From positions 890,501 to 954,500 of the forward strand of contig NZ_CAMPFU010000002.1 of assembly GCF_946848805.1 (NCBI RefSeq): DNA of 64,000 nt. Direction: 5' to 3'. Below the pieces are notes generated by a model, which was not told where the DNA came from, searched no databases, and saw nothing but the letters and a program-made list of their open reading frames with translations. The position numbers and the translations under genes were made by a program. This DNA comes from Deinococcus sp. Marseille-Q6407 (GTDB lineage Bacteria; Deinococcota; Deinococci; Deinococcales; Deinococcaceae). Position 1 is the stretch's first letter, and the number at the start of each line of letters is the position of its first letter. This document shows positions 51,032-63,969 of the stretch, one piece after another.

Positions 51032-51247
51032 ATGAAGAATGATCTGCACCCCAAGGCCGTCCCCTGCAAAATTATCTACCAGGGCCAGGTCGTGATGGAA
51101 ACCCTGTCCACCCGCCCCGAAATTCACGTGGACGTGTGGAGTGGCTCGCACCCCTTCTGGACCGGCGAAGAACGCTTCGTTGACACCGAAGGCCGTGTGG
51201 AGAAGTTCTCCAAGCGCTTCGGCGACAGCTACCGCAAGCGCAGCTAA
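51032..51247 (+). CDS. rpmE: Ribosomal protein L31, cysteine-poor form
   Basis: The 71-residue L31 bridges the ribosomal subunits at the central protuberance. HPKAVPCKIIYQGQVV and RPEIHVDVWSGSHPFWTG align with L31, but three of the four zinc-ligand Cys positions are replaced, leaving one Cys, so it should not bind zinc. AAGGAGG lies seven bases before ATG 51032; six upstream in-frame residues are ignored. Confidence 0.95.
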   Translation: MKNDLHPKAVPCKIIYQGQVVMETLSTRPEIHVDVWSGSHPFWTGEERFVDTEGRVEKFSKRFGDSYRKRS

Positions 51248-51263
51248 GTTCCAGGCAGAGCAA

Positions 51264-51294
51264 AAGAGGAGGCCAGTTGGCCTCCTCTTTTTTT
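51264..51294 (+). terminator. Terminator after rpmE
   Basis: AAGAGGAGGCC and GGCCTCCTCTT form an 11-bp perfect stem with an AGTT loop and a T run. Confidence 0.93.
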
Positions 51295-51389
51295 GCTTTC
51301 TCTCACTCTGCAGTTGATCTGGCTTTGTAGTGACAGCCTTTAGTCGCCTAACTCCTCAACTATATGGGCAGAGGCCGTCGCAGCAACAT

Positions 51390-51428
51390 AAGAGGAAGGG
51401 CCAAGCATTACGCTTGGCCCTTCCTCTT
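51390..51428 (-). terminator. Hairpin terminator after rpsA
   Basis: AAGAGGAAGGGCCAAGC and GCTTGGCCCTTCCTCTT form a 17-bp perfect stem with a five-base loop. The T run is short, so termination may rely on the strong stem. Confidence 0.75.
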
Positions 51429-51460
51429 GATCATTCCCAATCAGGAATAGACTTCAGCTC

Positions 51461-53323
<1,863 letters not shown>

Positions 53324-53341
53324 GAACTCCTAATCCTCCTG

Positions 53342-53370
53342 GATATAGCCAGCGCGTCTAGGCGCGGCAA
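53342..53370 (-). promoter_or_regulatory. Promoter of rpsA
   Basis: TTGCCG, a 17-base spacer and TATATC on the minus strand, giving a leader of about 10-15 bases that just includes the Shine-Dalgarno. Confidence 0.6.
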
Positions 53371-53481
53371 CACCTCAGCCTAGCATCTGGCCGGGGCAGG
53401 GGCAAGGGAAAACCCCACTGCACGCCGCAGCTCTGCTTGCAGGCTCAGGGGCGCCTCTGCTAAGCTGCTGCGGTGCGCTTT

Positions 53482-53509
53482 TTGCGTGGCTGCTGGTAAG
53501 GCGCATAGT
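53482..53509 (+). promoter_or_regulatory. Promoter of rpsP
   Basis: TTGCGT, a 16-base spacer and CATAGT, about 55 bases before the rpsP ATG. Confidence 0.5.
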
Positions 53510-53565
53510 TCCGCTTCTCCTACAGGCGGACACACCCTCAAATCCAAATTCTTGAGGCATTTACT

Positions 53566-53814
53566 ATGGTTAAGATTCGTTTGTCCCGTTTTGGCTCGGC
53601 CCACAACCCCCACTACCGCATCGTCGTTGCCGATGCCCGCCGCCCCCGTGACGGCGGTTACATCGAAAACCTGGGCTACTACGACCCCCGCAAGAAGTCC
53701 GAAACCTTCCTGAAGGTGGATGTCGAGCGTGCGCAGCACTGGCTGGAACAGGGCGCTCAGCCCACCGCCACCGCCCGCCGCCTGCTGAAGTCCCAGGGCG
53801 TGCGCGTCCGCTGA
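53566..53814 (+). CDS. rpsP: Ribosomal protein S16
   Basis: The 82-residue S16 has [25 protein letters not shown] and [15 protein letters not shown], both family signatures. TTGAGG lies upstream of the ATG. The usual rimM-trmD-rplS genes do not follow; instead there is a terminator, so rpsP is monocistronic here. Confidence 0.98.
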   Translation: MVKIRLSRFGSAHNPHYRIVVADARRPRDGGYIENLGYYDPRKKSETFLKVDVERAQHWLEQGAQPTATARRLLKSQGVRVR

Positions 53815-53853
53815 TCCTGGACAGATGGAGGCCGCAGAGGCTTCCATTCCTGG

Positions 53854-53880
53854 AACCGCTCCCCCGGGGGCGGTTTTTTT
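53854..53880 (+). terminator. Terminator after rpsP
   Basis: AACCGC-(C-rich/G-rich)-GCGGTT stem followed by a T run. Confidence 0.88.
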
Positions 53881-53956
53881 GGCAGCTGACCAGAAGGTCT
53901 GGGGCAGGCGCCCAGCCTCAGGGACTCCCCCGTTTCTCCGGCCGGGCGCAGCGTGC

Positions 53957-53962
53957 CACTAT
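53957..53962 (+). promoter_or_regulatory. -10 element of the enoyl-CoA hydratase gene, leaderless type
   Basis: CACTAT, six bases before ATG 53969; a TATAGG overlapping it is an alternative. Confidence 0.45.
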
Positions 53963-53968
53963 AGGGGC

Positions 53969-54765
53969 ATGACCCTCTTTGATGAACTGGAATTCTCCAA
54001 CCTGCAGCTGGACCAGCACGGCTCCCTGGCAGTGCTGACCATCAACCGGCCCAAGGCACTGAATGCCCTGAACAGCGATACCCTGACGGAAATCGGACAG
54101 GTGGTGGACCTGATTGCCGAGAACGCCGACATCAGCGCCCTGATCGTGACCGGCGCCGGCGAGAAGGCTTTTGTGGCCGGGGCCGATATCAGTGAGCTGA
54201 GTGAACTGAACAATGTCTACTCGGGCCGCGAGCTGTCGCTGAGCGGGCAGGAAGTGATGCAGTCGCTGAATAACCTGCCGCTGCCCACCATCGCATGCAT
54301 TCAGGGCTTTGCCCTGGGCGGCGGCCTGGAGCTGGCGCTGGCCTGTGACATCCGGATCGCCTCGCCGCGTGCCCGAATGGGCCTGCCCGAAGCCAGCCTG
54401 GGCGTGATTCCTGGCTTTGGCGGCACCCAGCGCCTGCCACGCCTGATCGGAGCCGGCCGCGCGCTGGACATGCTGATAACTGGCCGCCAGGTTGACGCCG
54501 AGGAAGCGCTGCAGATGGGCCTGGTGAACTATGTCTCCGACGAGCCGCTGAGCAAGGCCCGTGAAGTGGCCGAGCAGATGATCCGCAACGCCCCGATTTC
54601 GCTGGCGCTGATCAAGGAAGCGGTACGCCGGGGCGCACACATCAGCGTGGAAGAAGGCATGGAAATCGAGGCCGACTTGTTCGGCATGGCGGTTGCCACC
54701 AGCGACTTTGCCGAAGGCACCCGCGCCTTTTTGGACAAGCGCCGGCCTGAATTCAAGGGCGAGTA

Positions 54766-54766
<1 letters not shown>
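53969..54766 (+). CDS. Enoyl-CoA hydratase/isomerase family protein
   Basis: The 265-residue crotonase-fold protein has the oxyanion-hole segments GEKAFVAGADISEL and IQGFALGGGLELALACDIRIAS, with the catalytic Glu candidates in LPEASLGVIPGFGGTQRLPRLIG. It would hydrate enoyl-CoAs in beta-oxidation or a related pathway. The first 48 codons of the open frame are before the promoter and ignored. It overlaps the following HD gene by one base (TAATG). Confidence 0.92.
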
Positions 54767-55851
<1,085 letters not shown>

Positions 55852-55949
55852 GGGGAAGGGGGCACCCACTGGCCGTGCCCTGACGGCAGGCATCTTCATG
55901 AAGGCTGCAGCAGCCGGCACCGTTAACCTCCGGTGGCCGGCCGGCTTGT

Positions 55950-55955
55950 TAGACT
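55950..55955 (+). promoter_or_regulatory. -10 element of the VanW-family gene, leaderless type
   Basis: TAGACT, seven bases before ATG 55963. Confidence 0.65.
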
Positions 55956-55962
55956 GGATGTG

Positions 55963-57708
55963 ATGCCTGAGAATGCCGCCCCCAACGAACGTCCGACGCC
56001 CCCACGCCGCTCCGCCCCCTGGATCTGGGGCGCCGCCGCCCTGACTGTTTTGCTGGGCAGTGCCCTGGCCCTCAGCCTGGGGCAGAGCAACGGCAAGCTG
56101 GCTCCCGGTGTGCGGGTCGGGGGCGTGGATGTGGGCGGCCTGAGCACCGAGCAGGCCCAGGCACAGCTGAGCGGGCGCCTTCCCACGGCGCCGCAGATCA
56201 CTGTGAAGGCCGGCGACCAGAGCTGGCAAGTCAGCGCGGCCGAGCTGGGCTGGCAGCGTGATACAGCTGCTGCACTTGAACAGGCGCAGGCCTACACCAC
56301 TGGCCGCAGCTGGCCCGAGCGGCTGAGCCACCTGACCGGCTCGGCGCAGCCGGCCAACTTCGAGGTCAGCGCGAAAGTGGACCCCCAGAAAGCCGCCGGA
56401 AAGCTGGCTGAGCTGACGGCCCCGCTGGGCTTTGCCCCCCAGGACGGCGAGGTGAAATTTGACGGCAAAGCTTACCGCTACGTGGTGGCTGGCGGCCGCG
56501 AGGGCAAGCGCGCCGACACCCAGGCCGCCGCCCAGCAGTTTGCCGCGCACCCCGACCAGACCGAGCTGACAGTACCTTTCCAGGCGGTGTCCTCGCAGTA
56601 TTCGCCGGCCAAACTGAAAGCGCAGGTGGACAAAGGCAACGCGCTGCTGCGGCCTCTGAAGGTGCAGCTGAAAGATTCGGACGCGGCCATTACCCTGCCG
56701 GTGCCGCAGGTGGCGGACCTGTACTGGGCGACCCGAGACGGCATCAAGCCCGACGCCAAAGCCATCCAGAAGACCTTCGACAGCGTGCTGGCGCAGGTAG
56801 ACCATCCGGCCGTGCCAGCCCGCTATGTGGCGCAGGGAAGCCAGTGGCTGCCCAAGGAAGGCCGCAGCGGATACGAGGTGCAGCGCAGCGAGGCCCGCAA
56901 GATCTTCGAGCGCGACCTGCTGAACCCGGAAACGAAGACCTCGGTCTGGCCGGCCAAGACCACCCAGCCCAGCTTCACGGTGGACGACCTGCCCGACCCG
57001 GCGAAGCTGCAACTTATCGCCACCGGCGAGAGTACCTACGACGGCAGCAGCGAATCAAGGCGCGAAAACGTGCGGGTGGCCGCCCAGAAGCTGGACGGTT
57101 ATGTGGTGCCGGCCGGCCAGAACTTCAGCTTCCTGCAGGCGGTGGGCGGCATCACCGCCAAGGACGGCTTCGTGAGCGGGCTGATCATCTCGGGCGGGCA
57201 GACGGTGGACGGCCTGGGCGGCGGGGTCTGCCAGGTATCCACCACCGCCTTCCGCAGCCTGTATAAGGCGGGTCTGCCGGTGGTGGAGCGCAACCAGCAC
57301 ACCTACCGGGTGCCCTACTACGAGCCCCAGACCGGCTTTGAGGCGGCGGTGTACGATCCCGGCCTGGATCTGGTGATGAAAAACGACACCGGCGCCCCGC
57401 TGGTGGTGCGCACGCTGAACGACAACGCCCACAGCCGCCTGCGGGTGGAACTGTGGGGAACCAAGCCCAAGCGCGAGGTGACGGTCAGCGACGCGGTCGT
57501 GACCGCGCAGATGCCGGCCCCGGCGCCGCACTACGTGCTGAACCCCAACCTGGCCCCCGGGCAGCGGCGTTATGTCGAGGGTTCACGCCCCGGCATGTAC
57601 CTGCACATCAACCGCACCATCAAAGATGCCAAGGGCAGCCACACCGACCGGGTCGAAACCCGCTACGAGCCCTGGTCCGGCACCATTGAACAGGGCCCGG
57701 CGCAGTGA
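55963..57708 (+). CDS. VanW family protein with peptidoglycan-binding-like repeats
   Basis: The 581-residue envelope protein has one N-terminal transmembrane helix (WIWGAAALTVLLGSALALSLG), then two repeats of a domain related to the YoaR/PG_binding_4 type, as GVRVGGVDVGGLSTEQAQAQLSGRL shows, and a C-terminal VanW domain from about 385 (GQNFSFLQAVGG, GGGVCQVSTTAFRSLYKAGLPVVERNQHTYRVPYYE). The function of VanW is not established; it is linked to the cell wall. The ten in-frame codons before ATG 55963 precede the promoter. Confidence 0.9.
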   Translation: MPENAAPNERPTPPRRSAPWIWGAAALTVLLGSALALSLGQSNGKLAPGVRVGGVDVGGLSTEQAQAQLSGRLPTAPQITVKAGDQSWQVSAAELGWQRDTAAALEQAQAYTTGRSWPERLSHLTGSAQPANFEVSAKVDPQKAAGKLAELTAPLGFAPQDGEVKFDGKAYRYVVAGGREGKRADTQAAAQQFAAHPDQTELTVPFQAVSSQYSPAKLKAQVDKGNALLRPLKVQLKDSDAAITLPVPQVADLYWATRDGIKPDAKAIQKTFDSVLAQVDHPAVPARYVAQGSQWLPKEGRSGYEVQRSEARKIFERDLLNPETKTSVWPAKTTQPSFTVDDLPDPAKLQLIATGESTYDGSSESRRENVRVAAQKLDGYVVPAGQNFSFLQAVGGITAKDGFVSGLIISGGQTVDGLGGGVCQVSTTAFRSLYKAGLPVVERNQHTYRVPYYEPQTGFEAAVYDPGLDLVMKNDTGAPLVVRTLNDNAHSRLRVELWGTKPKREVTVSDAVVTAQMPAPAPHYVLNPNLAPGQRRYVEGSRPGMYLHINRTIKDAKGSHTDRVETRYEPWSGTIEQGPAQ

Positions 57709-57977
57709 GTGTGCCCCCGCTGCCCGCCCGGGTGCGGGTGACCCGGCCGCTGCTGCCGCTGGCTCCAGCTTTGGCAAAAGCGGCCGGCCAATTGCTGCCT
57801 GAGGCTGATCTGGAACAGGTGCAGCAGGCTGCGCTGGCGATTGCCGGCGGCAGCGTAATCGGCGCAGCGTTGGCCCTGCCCGGGGGCGCTGAGCCGCTGA
57901 TCAGCGTAGCGGCCGGCTGGCGCGGCAAAGGGATTGAGGCGGCACTCCAGGCCGAGCTGGACAGAGCTGCACCCTGA
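57705..57977 (+). CDS. Small protein resembling a GNAT acetyl-CoA-binding half
   Basis: The 90-residue product starts with GTG overlapping the VanW stop. Its end, ISVAAGWRGKGIEAALQAEL, resembles the R/Q-x-x-G-x-G/A acetyl-CoA loop of GNAT acetyltransferases, with a preceding short strand pair. It is too short for a whole GNAT domain, so it may be a decayed or minimal member. Confidence 0.55.
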   Translation: MSVPPLPARVRVTRPLLPLAPALAKAAGQLLPEADLEQVQQAALAIAGGSVIGAALALPGGAEPLISVAAGWRGKGIEAALQAELDRAAP

Positions 57978-58063
57978 GCCCGGCAGGAGCTGCAGCTAGA
58001 CAGGGGTCCCGCCTGGCTGGACTTGGCCCCTGGCTGAAATCCCCGGCCCAGCGGCCGGTCTGC

Positions 58064-58069
58064 TAGCCT
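58064..58069 (+). promoter_or_regulatory. -10 element of the acyl-CoA dehydrogenase gene, leaderless type
   Basis: TAGCCT, six bases before ATG 58076. Confidence 0.6.
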
Positions 58070-58075
58070 GCTGCT

Positions 58076-59233
58076 ATGCCACAAATGAATTTTGCCCTGG
58101 ATGACGAGGGGCGGCTGATCGTGCAGCATGTGCGCGATTTTTGCCGCAGTGAAATCGCGCCGCTGGCCCGCGAATACGACCGTGAGCATAAATGGCCCGA
58201 GCCACAGCTGCGAGGTCTGGCCGAGCTGGGTCTGCTGGGCGCCACCGTGCCCGAGGAGTGGGACGGCGCCGAGCTGGACAGCGTGACCTATGCGCTGTGC
58301 CTGGCCGAAATCGCCGCCGCCGACCCCAGCGTGGCGGTGATTGTGAGCGTGCAGAACGGCCTGCCCGAGCAGATGATTCTGAACTATGGCACCGACGAGC
58401 AGCGGGAGCGTTTCCTGCGGCCACTGGCGGCCGGCGAGAAACTGGGGGCTTTTTGCCTGACCGAGCCACAGGCCGGCAGCGACGCCGCCAGCCTGAAGAC
58501 CCGCGCCGTGCGCGACGGCGACGACTGGCTGATCAGCGGATCTAAAGCCTGGATCACGTCCGGCGGCCACGCCGACATCTATATGGTGATGGCCCGCACC
58601 GGCGGCGAGGGTGCCCGTGGGGTGAGCTGCTTTGTGGTGGAAGATGGCACCCCAGGCCTAAGCTTTGGCCGGCCCGAGGAAAAGATGGGGCAGCACGCCG
58701 CCCACACCACCACAGTGTCGTTCGAGAATGTGCGGGTGCCGGCCAGCCAGATGATTGGCGAGGAAGGCCAGGGCCTGATCATCGCGCTGTCCAGCCTGGA
58801 TTCGGGCCGCATCGGGATCGGGATGCTGGGGGTGGGCATTGCCCAGGCCGCGCTGTAACATGCCGCCCGTTACGCTGCCGAGCGCGAGCAGTTCGGCAAG
58901 CCCATCGCGGGGCACCAGGCAGTGAGCTTCCGGCTGGCGAGGATGGCCACCCAGCTGGAAGCGGCGCGGCTGGTGGGCCTCAAGGCCGCCTGGCTGAAAG
59001 ACGCGGGGCAGAAGTTTTCCAAGGAAGCCAGCATGGCCAAGCTGCTGGGCAGCGAAGCCGCCGTGGAAGTGACCCGCAGCGCCGTGCAGATTTTCGGCGG
59101 CAACGGCTACAGCGCCGAGTACCCGGTAGAAAAACTTTACCGCGACGCCAAAATCACCGAAATCTATGAGGGCACCAGTGAGATTCAGCAGCTGGTGATC
59201 GGCCGGGCGGTGCTGAGCGAGCTGGACCAGTAG
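58076..59233 (+). pseudogene. Acyl-CoA dehydrogenase interrupted by an in-frame stop
   Basis: Read through, this is a normal acyl-CoA dehydrogenase of 385 residues: FAD/substrate motifs LGAFCLTEPQAGSDA and WLISGSKAWITSGG, the C-terminal IFGGNGYSAEYPVEKLYRD, and the catalytic Glu in IYEGTSEIQ near residue 365. A TAA at 58856-58858 interrupts it after GIAQAAL, with HAARYAAEREQFGKPI continuing in the same frame. A single base change from GAA, CAA or AAA would explain it. The upstream product lacks the catalytic Glu. A sequencing error is possible. Confidence 0.85.
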
Positions 59234-59265
59234 GCAGGCAGTGCCCGGCCGGAGCGGGAGCCCGC

Positions 59266-59271
59266 TAGAAT
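59266..59271 (+). promoter_or_regulatory. -10 element of the secreted nuclease gene
   Basis: TAGAAT, nine bases before ATG 59281. Confidence 0.5.
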
Positions 59272-59280
59272 AGACGGCCG

Positions 59281-60132
59281 ATGCCGCGCAAGTCAGCTTC
59301 CGCCCAGACCAACCGAACCAATCAGACTGTCCTCTCGCTGCTGGGCCTCCTGGTGGCCGGCGCGGCGGCCCTGTGGGGCTGCGGTGGCGACCTCGGGTTG
59401 CCGGTGCCTTCCGGTGAACGGGTGCCCGGCGCCCTGGGCGACCCGGCCCAGTGCCGTGACGAGTGGCGCGGCGGCATCCCCGAAGCGGCCGGCGTCTCCA
59501 CCCGGCTGCTGTGCCGCCAGGAATATGTGGTGCTCTACGATCCGGCCTGGCACGTGCCACGGGTGGTGGGCGAATACCTCTCCCCCACTGAACTGGGCGG
59601 CAACGTACAGCGCCAGGACAACTTTGTGCCGGACCCCGACCTGCCAGCCGGTGAGAGCGCCGGGCTGAACGATTACCGCAGCAGCGGCTACGACCGCGGG
59701 CACATGGCGCCAGCGGCCGATTTCAAGTCCAGCCCACAGGCCATGCAGGAATCCTTTTACCTGAGCAACATGGTGCCGCAAAACCACCATATGAACACCG
59801 GCGTCTGGGCGGCGCTGGAAAGTGCGGTGCGCAGCTGCGCAGGTGACCGGGGCGGGGTCTTCGTGCTGAGCGGGCCGGTGCTGAGCAAACATCCCAAGAC
59901 CATCGGGGAGGGAGTGGCGGTGCCGGATTCGCTGTTCAAGGTGGTGGTGTCCGGCAAGGAAGCCCGCGCGTTCGTAATTCCCAACCGCTCACAGCCCAGC
60001 GACACCAGCTTCAGCCGCTACGAGGTGACGCCGGCCAAGGTCCAGTCGCTGACCGGGCTGACCCTCTTTCCGGACGGCAGCGTGCCGCTGGACCAGCAGG
60101 GACGCTTTTGCAGCGGATCGTTCGGCAGCTGA
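59281..60132 (+). CDS. Exported DNA/RNA non-specific endonuclease
   Basis: The 283-residue NUC1-type beta-beta-alpha-metal nuclease has the catalytic SGYDRGHMAPAADF near residue 136 and the Mg ligand Asn in MVPQNHHMNTGVWAALE near 166. An N-terminal hydrophobic segment (LSLLGLLVAGAAALWGC) exports it; the Cys could be lipidated, though Trp at -2 is unusual. It may degrade extracellular DNA for nutrients or after cell damage. Monocistronic. Confidence 0.9.
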   Translation: MPRKSASAQTNRTNQTVLSLLGLLVAGAAALWGCGGDLGLPVPSGERVPGALGDPAQCRDEWRGGIPEAAGVSTRLLCRQEYVVLYDPAWHVPRVVGEYLSPTELGGNVQRQDNFVPDPDLPAGESAGLNDYRSSGYDRGHMAPAADFKSSPQAMQESFYLSNMVPQNHHMNTGVWAALESAVRSCAGDRGGVFVLSGPVLSKHPKTIGEGVAVPDSLFKVVVSGKEARAFVIPNRSQPSDTSFSRYEVTPAKVQSLTGLTLFPDGSVPLDQQGRFCSGSFGS

Positions 60133-60160
60133 ACCAGTCAGCTCAGCCCGGCCCGAAACT

Positions 60161-61195
60161 TTAGGGCTGCGGGCCACCCATCAGATGCTCCGGAAAGAGC
60201 TGCGCCGGCACCTGTGCCAGCTGGGTGTTCAGCAGCCGGGCAGCCGCACTGCGGGCCAGCGACTCGCGCACCTGCGGGGCGGCCTGCTCCAGCGGCAGCA
60301 GCCCGGCGCGGCGGCGCTCGGTCACTTCCAGCACATGCCAGCCCTGGTCCGTTTGCACCACCCGCGGGGCGCCCAGGATGCCGGCGAACAGGGCAGTATC
60401 GAACGCGTCAGCCGTCTGGCCCGGGGCAAAGCAGCCCAGGTCGCCCCCACGCGATGCGCTGCCGGGGTCACGGCTTTCCGACTGGGCCAGCAGCGCAAAG
60501 TCAGCGCCCGAGAGCAGTAGCTGGCGCAGGTCGCGGGCCTGGGCCTCGTCCAGCACCAGGATATGCCGGGCGCAGGCTTCATCACGCTGCACGAAGCGGG
60601 CGCGGTTGAGGTCGTAAAAGTTCCGCACGGCCGCGTCGCTGAAAGTAAACCGCTGCAGCAGTTGCTGGCGGTAGGCTTCGGTCAGCGCCCGGCGGGCCAT
60701 TTCCTGCAGATAGTCGGCCTCGCCCTGATATCCGGCGCCGCTGAGATAGTCGGCGTAGCCCTGTGGCCGGGCAAACGACTGCGGCCCGATGCGCGGCGGC
60801 CCACTGTAAACGAAATCCGGTAGGGCCTGACGGGCCAGATACTCGGTTTTCCGGTCGCGGACATACTGCTCGAAAAACTGGCTGCGAGACGGCGCAAAAG
60901 CCTGAAACAGATCGTCGCGCAGCGGCAGGCCCTGGCGGTTGAGCAATTCGCCCACCGCCAGCCGGAAAGCCCGCTCGAAATCGGCGCGGGTCAGCCGCAG
61001 GGCGCTGGGGCCACTGCCGATGACGGCCAGCAGGTCCTCCTGAGCAGGGGCGGCATCTGCCACTGTTGCGGGAGTCGCCACAGCCGGAACAGCGCCCGCC
61101 GGAGCAGGCGCGGCCGCCAGCACCGCGCCGGGGCAGATACTCAGCAGGCCCAGCAGCGTACCGCACCGCCACACACGCCCGAGAAAAGCCGTCAT
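60161..61195 (-). CDS. Exported peptidyl-prolyl isomerase, parvulin type
   Basis: The 344-residue protein has a signal peptide ([16 protein letters not shown]), a SurA/PrsA-like helical N-terminal region with an Ala/Pro-rich start, and one parvulin domain near 207-302: [41 protein letters not shown] and [17 protein letters not shown]. It would help fold exported proteins. TAGAGT lies six bases before the ATG. Confidence 0.88.
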   Translation of the reverse strand: MTAFLGRVWRCGTLLGLLSICPGAVLAAAPAPAGAVPAVATPATVADAAPAQEDLLAVIGSGPSALRLTRADFERAFRLAVGELLNRQGLPLRDDLFQAFAPSRSQFFEQYVRDRKTEYLARQALPDFVYSGPPRIGPQSFARPQGYADYLSGAGYQGEADYLQEMARRALTEAYRQQLLQRFTFSDAAVRNFYDLNRARFVQRDEACARHILVLDEAQARDLRQLLLSGADFALLAQSESRDPGSASRGGDLGCFAPGQTADAFDTALFAGILGAPRVVQTDQGWHVLEVTERRRAGLLPLEQAAPQVRESLARSAAARLLNTQLAQVPAQLFPEHLMGGPQP

Positions 61196-61201
61196 GGTCT
61201 T

Positions 61202-61207
61202 ACTCTA
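61202..61207 (-). promoter_or_regulatory. -10 element of the parvulin gene, leaderless type
   Basis: TAGAGT, six bases before ATG 61195, divergent from the TATACT at 61261. Confidence 0.65.
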
Positions 61208-61260
61208 GAGCATGGAGGACGCACCGCTCGTTGGCCGGGCCAGCAGCCGTGTCCCTCTTT

Positions 61261-61266
61261 TATACT
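61261..61266 (+). promoter_or_regulatory. -10 element of the MFS gene
   Basis: TATACT, ten bases before ATG 61277. Confidence 0.55.
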
Positions 61267-61276
61267 TGGCTTGCAG

Positions 61277-62560
<1,284 letters not shown>

Positions 62561-62567
62561 GCAGGGG

Positions 62568-63878
62568 CTAGCGGGCGTTCAGAAAGCGCAGCACCGCCCG
62601 TGCCAGGGCGTCGGCCTGCCGCTGGCGGTACTCGGCAGAAGCCAGGCGCGGCCCTTCTGCCGGGCTGGACCCGAAGCCCAGCTCGGTCAGGATGGCGGGG
62701 GTGGTGGGGCTGCGAATCACATAAAAGGCATCGGTCCTCACTCCACGGTTCTGCGCCCCGGTGGCGGCCACCAGTTCGGCCTGGACCAGAGCGGCCAGCC
62801 GGCGGGAAAAGCTCAGCTTGGTCTGCGAGAGCAGATCGCCCAGCACCCCCTGCGCCGAGCGGGCCGCCTGATCGGTGAGCGCGGCGCCCACGTCTCCCCC
62901 GCCATTTTCGCGCAGCGCCAGACTGCGGCCCTGGACTGCCAGTGGCTGCCCGAAATAATAGGTTTCGATGCCCTGCGCCGCCGGACTGGCCGCCGCATTG
63001 ACATGCACGCTGACAAAGGCACTGACCTGCCCGGTGGTCGCCATCCGCGAGCGCAGGTTCAGGTCGGTGGCCTTGTCGGGGTTCAGGTGGCTGTCATTGC
63101 GGCGGGTCAGGGTGACGGCCACCCCGTGGGCTTCCAGCGCCCGCGCCGTGCGGAGCGCCACATCCAGATTCACGTCTGCCTCGCGCACCCAGCGGCTGGT
63201 CATGCCGGGGTCAATGCCACCGTGTCCGGGGTCCAGCACGATGCTGGCCCGGACAGGCCCGGCCTTGGGAGAGGTGGGAACAGCGGGCGCTGGCACGGCC
63301 GGGGTGGCCCGTGGCAGCGGCGCAGGCGAAGCGGCCACAGCCGGGCCAGGCTGAGACGCAGACCGGGGCTGAATGGAAGCGCCCTCTGATCCAACCGGCA
63401 GCAGGTCCAAGACCAGTCCCGGCGGCCAGCTGCCCACCGCCGGCCAGAACTGGGCGCGCACCCCACCGATGCCGGGCCCCAGCGTCAGGCTGAGGCGATG
63501 GCCCTGGGCCGCGTAGGCCGGCACGTCGGTGCCCAAGCGGCCTTGCTGCACGGCCAGCTCAAACGGAAGCTCCACCCAGGCCGCGCCACCCTCCGCCCCG
63601 GCCTGTGGGGCAAAAGGCACCGTGCCAGCCGGCAGCGACACGAACACCCGGTTCTGCCCGGCCGCCTGCCGCAGTTCCAGAGAAAGGGCGACCGGCGCGG
63701 AACGGGTCACGGCAGGCGACGTCACAGCTCCGGCCGGAACCGCAGCGGCTTCACCAGCAGCCATTCCAGCCGGGACCAGCAGCAGGGCCACCGCCCAGGC
63801 CGCTCTCCTGGCCCAGCGCCTGTTCTGCCGTCCGCCACGCTGCTGAATTTCGTGCTGCCTGAGCGCCCTTGCCTGCAT
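62568..63878 (-). CDS. N-acetylmuramoyl-L-alanine amidase
   Basis: The 436-residue amidase cleaves peptide stems from glycan strands. The C-terminal Amidase_3 domain has its zinc ligands: His in IVLDPGHGGIDPG near 218, Glu/Asp region ADVNLDVALRTA, His in VSVHVNAAASP, and the catalytic Glu in ILTELGF near 396. A signal segment (AAWAVALLLVPAGMAAGEAAA) and a beta-rich AMIN-like N-terminal domain (about 60-180) come first, joined by a Pro/Ala linker. ATG 63878 has TACAAT seven bases upstream; an ATG three codons earlier lies inside that hexamer. Confidence 0.92.
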   Translation of the reverse strand: MQARALRQHEIQQRGGRQNRRWARRAAWAVALLLVPAGMAAGEAAAVPAGAVTSPAVTRSAPVALSLELRQAAGQNRVFVSLPAGTVPFAPQAGAEGGAAWVELPFELAVQQGRLGTDVPAYAAQGHRLSLTLGPGIGGVRAQFWPAVGSWPPGLVLDLLPVGSEGASIQPRSASQPGPAVAASPAPLPRATPAVPAPAVPTSPKAGPVRASIVLDPGHGGIDPGMTSRWVREADVNLDVALRTARALEAHGVAVTLTRRNDSHLNPDKATDLNLRSRMATTGQVSAFVSVHVNAAASPAAQGIETYYFGQPLAVQGRSLALRENGGGDVGAALTDQAARSAQGVLGDLLSQTKLSFSRRLAALVQAELVAATGAQNRGVRTDAFYVIRSPTTPAILTELGFGSSPAEGPRLASAEYRQRQADALARAVLRFLNAR

Positions 63879-63885
63879 CGCCCAC

Positions 63886-63891
63886 ATTGTA
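63886..63891 (-). promoter_or_regulatory. -10 element of the amidase gene, leaderless type
   Basis: TACAAT, seven bases before ATG 63878. It rules out the earlier ATG at 63887. Confidence 0.65.
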
Positions 63892-63969
63892 GGGGCAACC
63901 GTGGGGCCAAGGCAGCCAGGACAGAGTGTCTGGCGCAGACCGGCCCCGCCGTGCTACACCGCAGGCAGC

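Noticed and set aside
58076..59233. Treating the acyl-CoA dehydrogenase halves as two genes
   Set aside because: The second half has no Shine-Dalgarno or -10 near its first possible start and continues the same frame directly after the stop.
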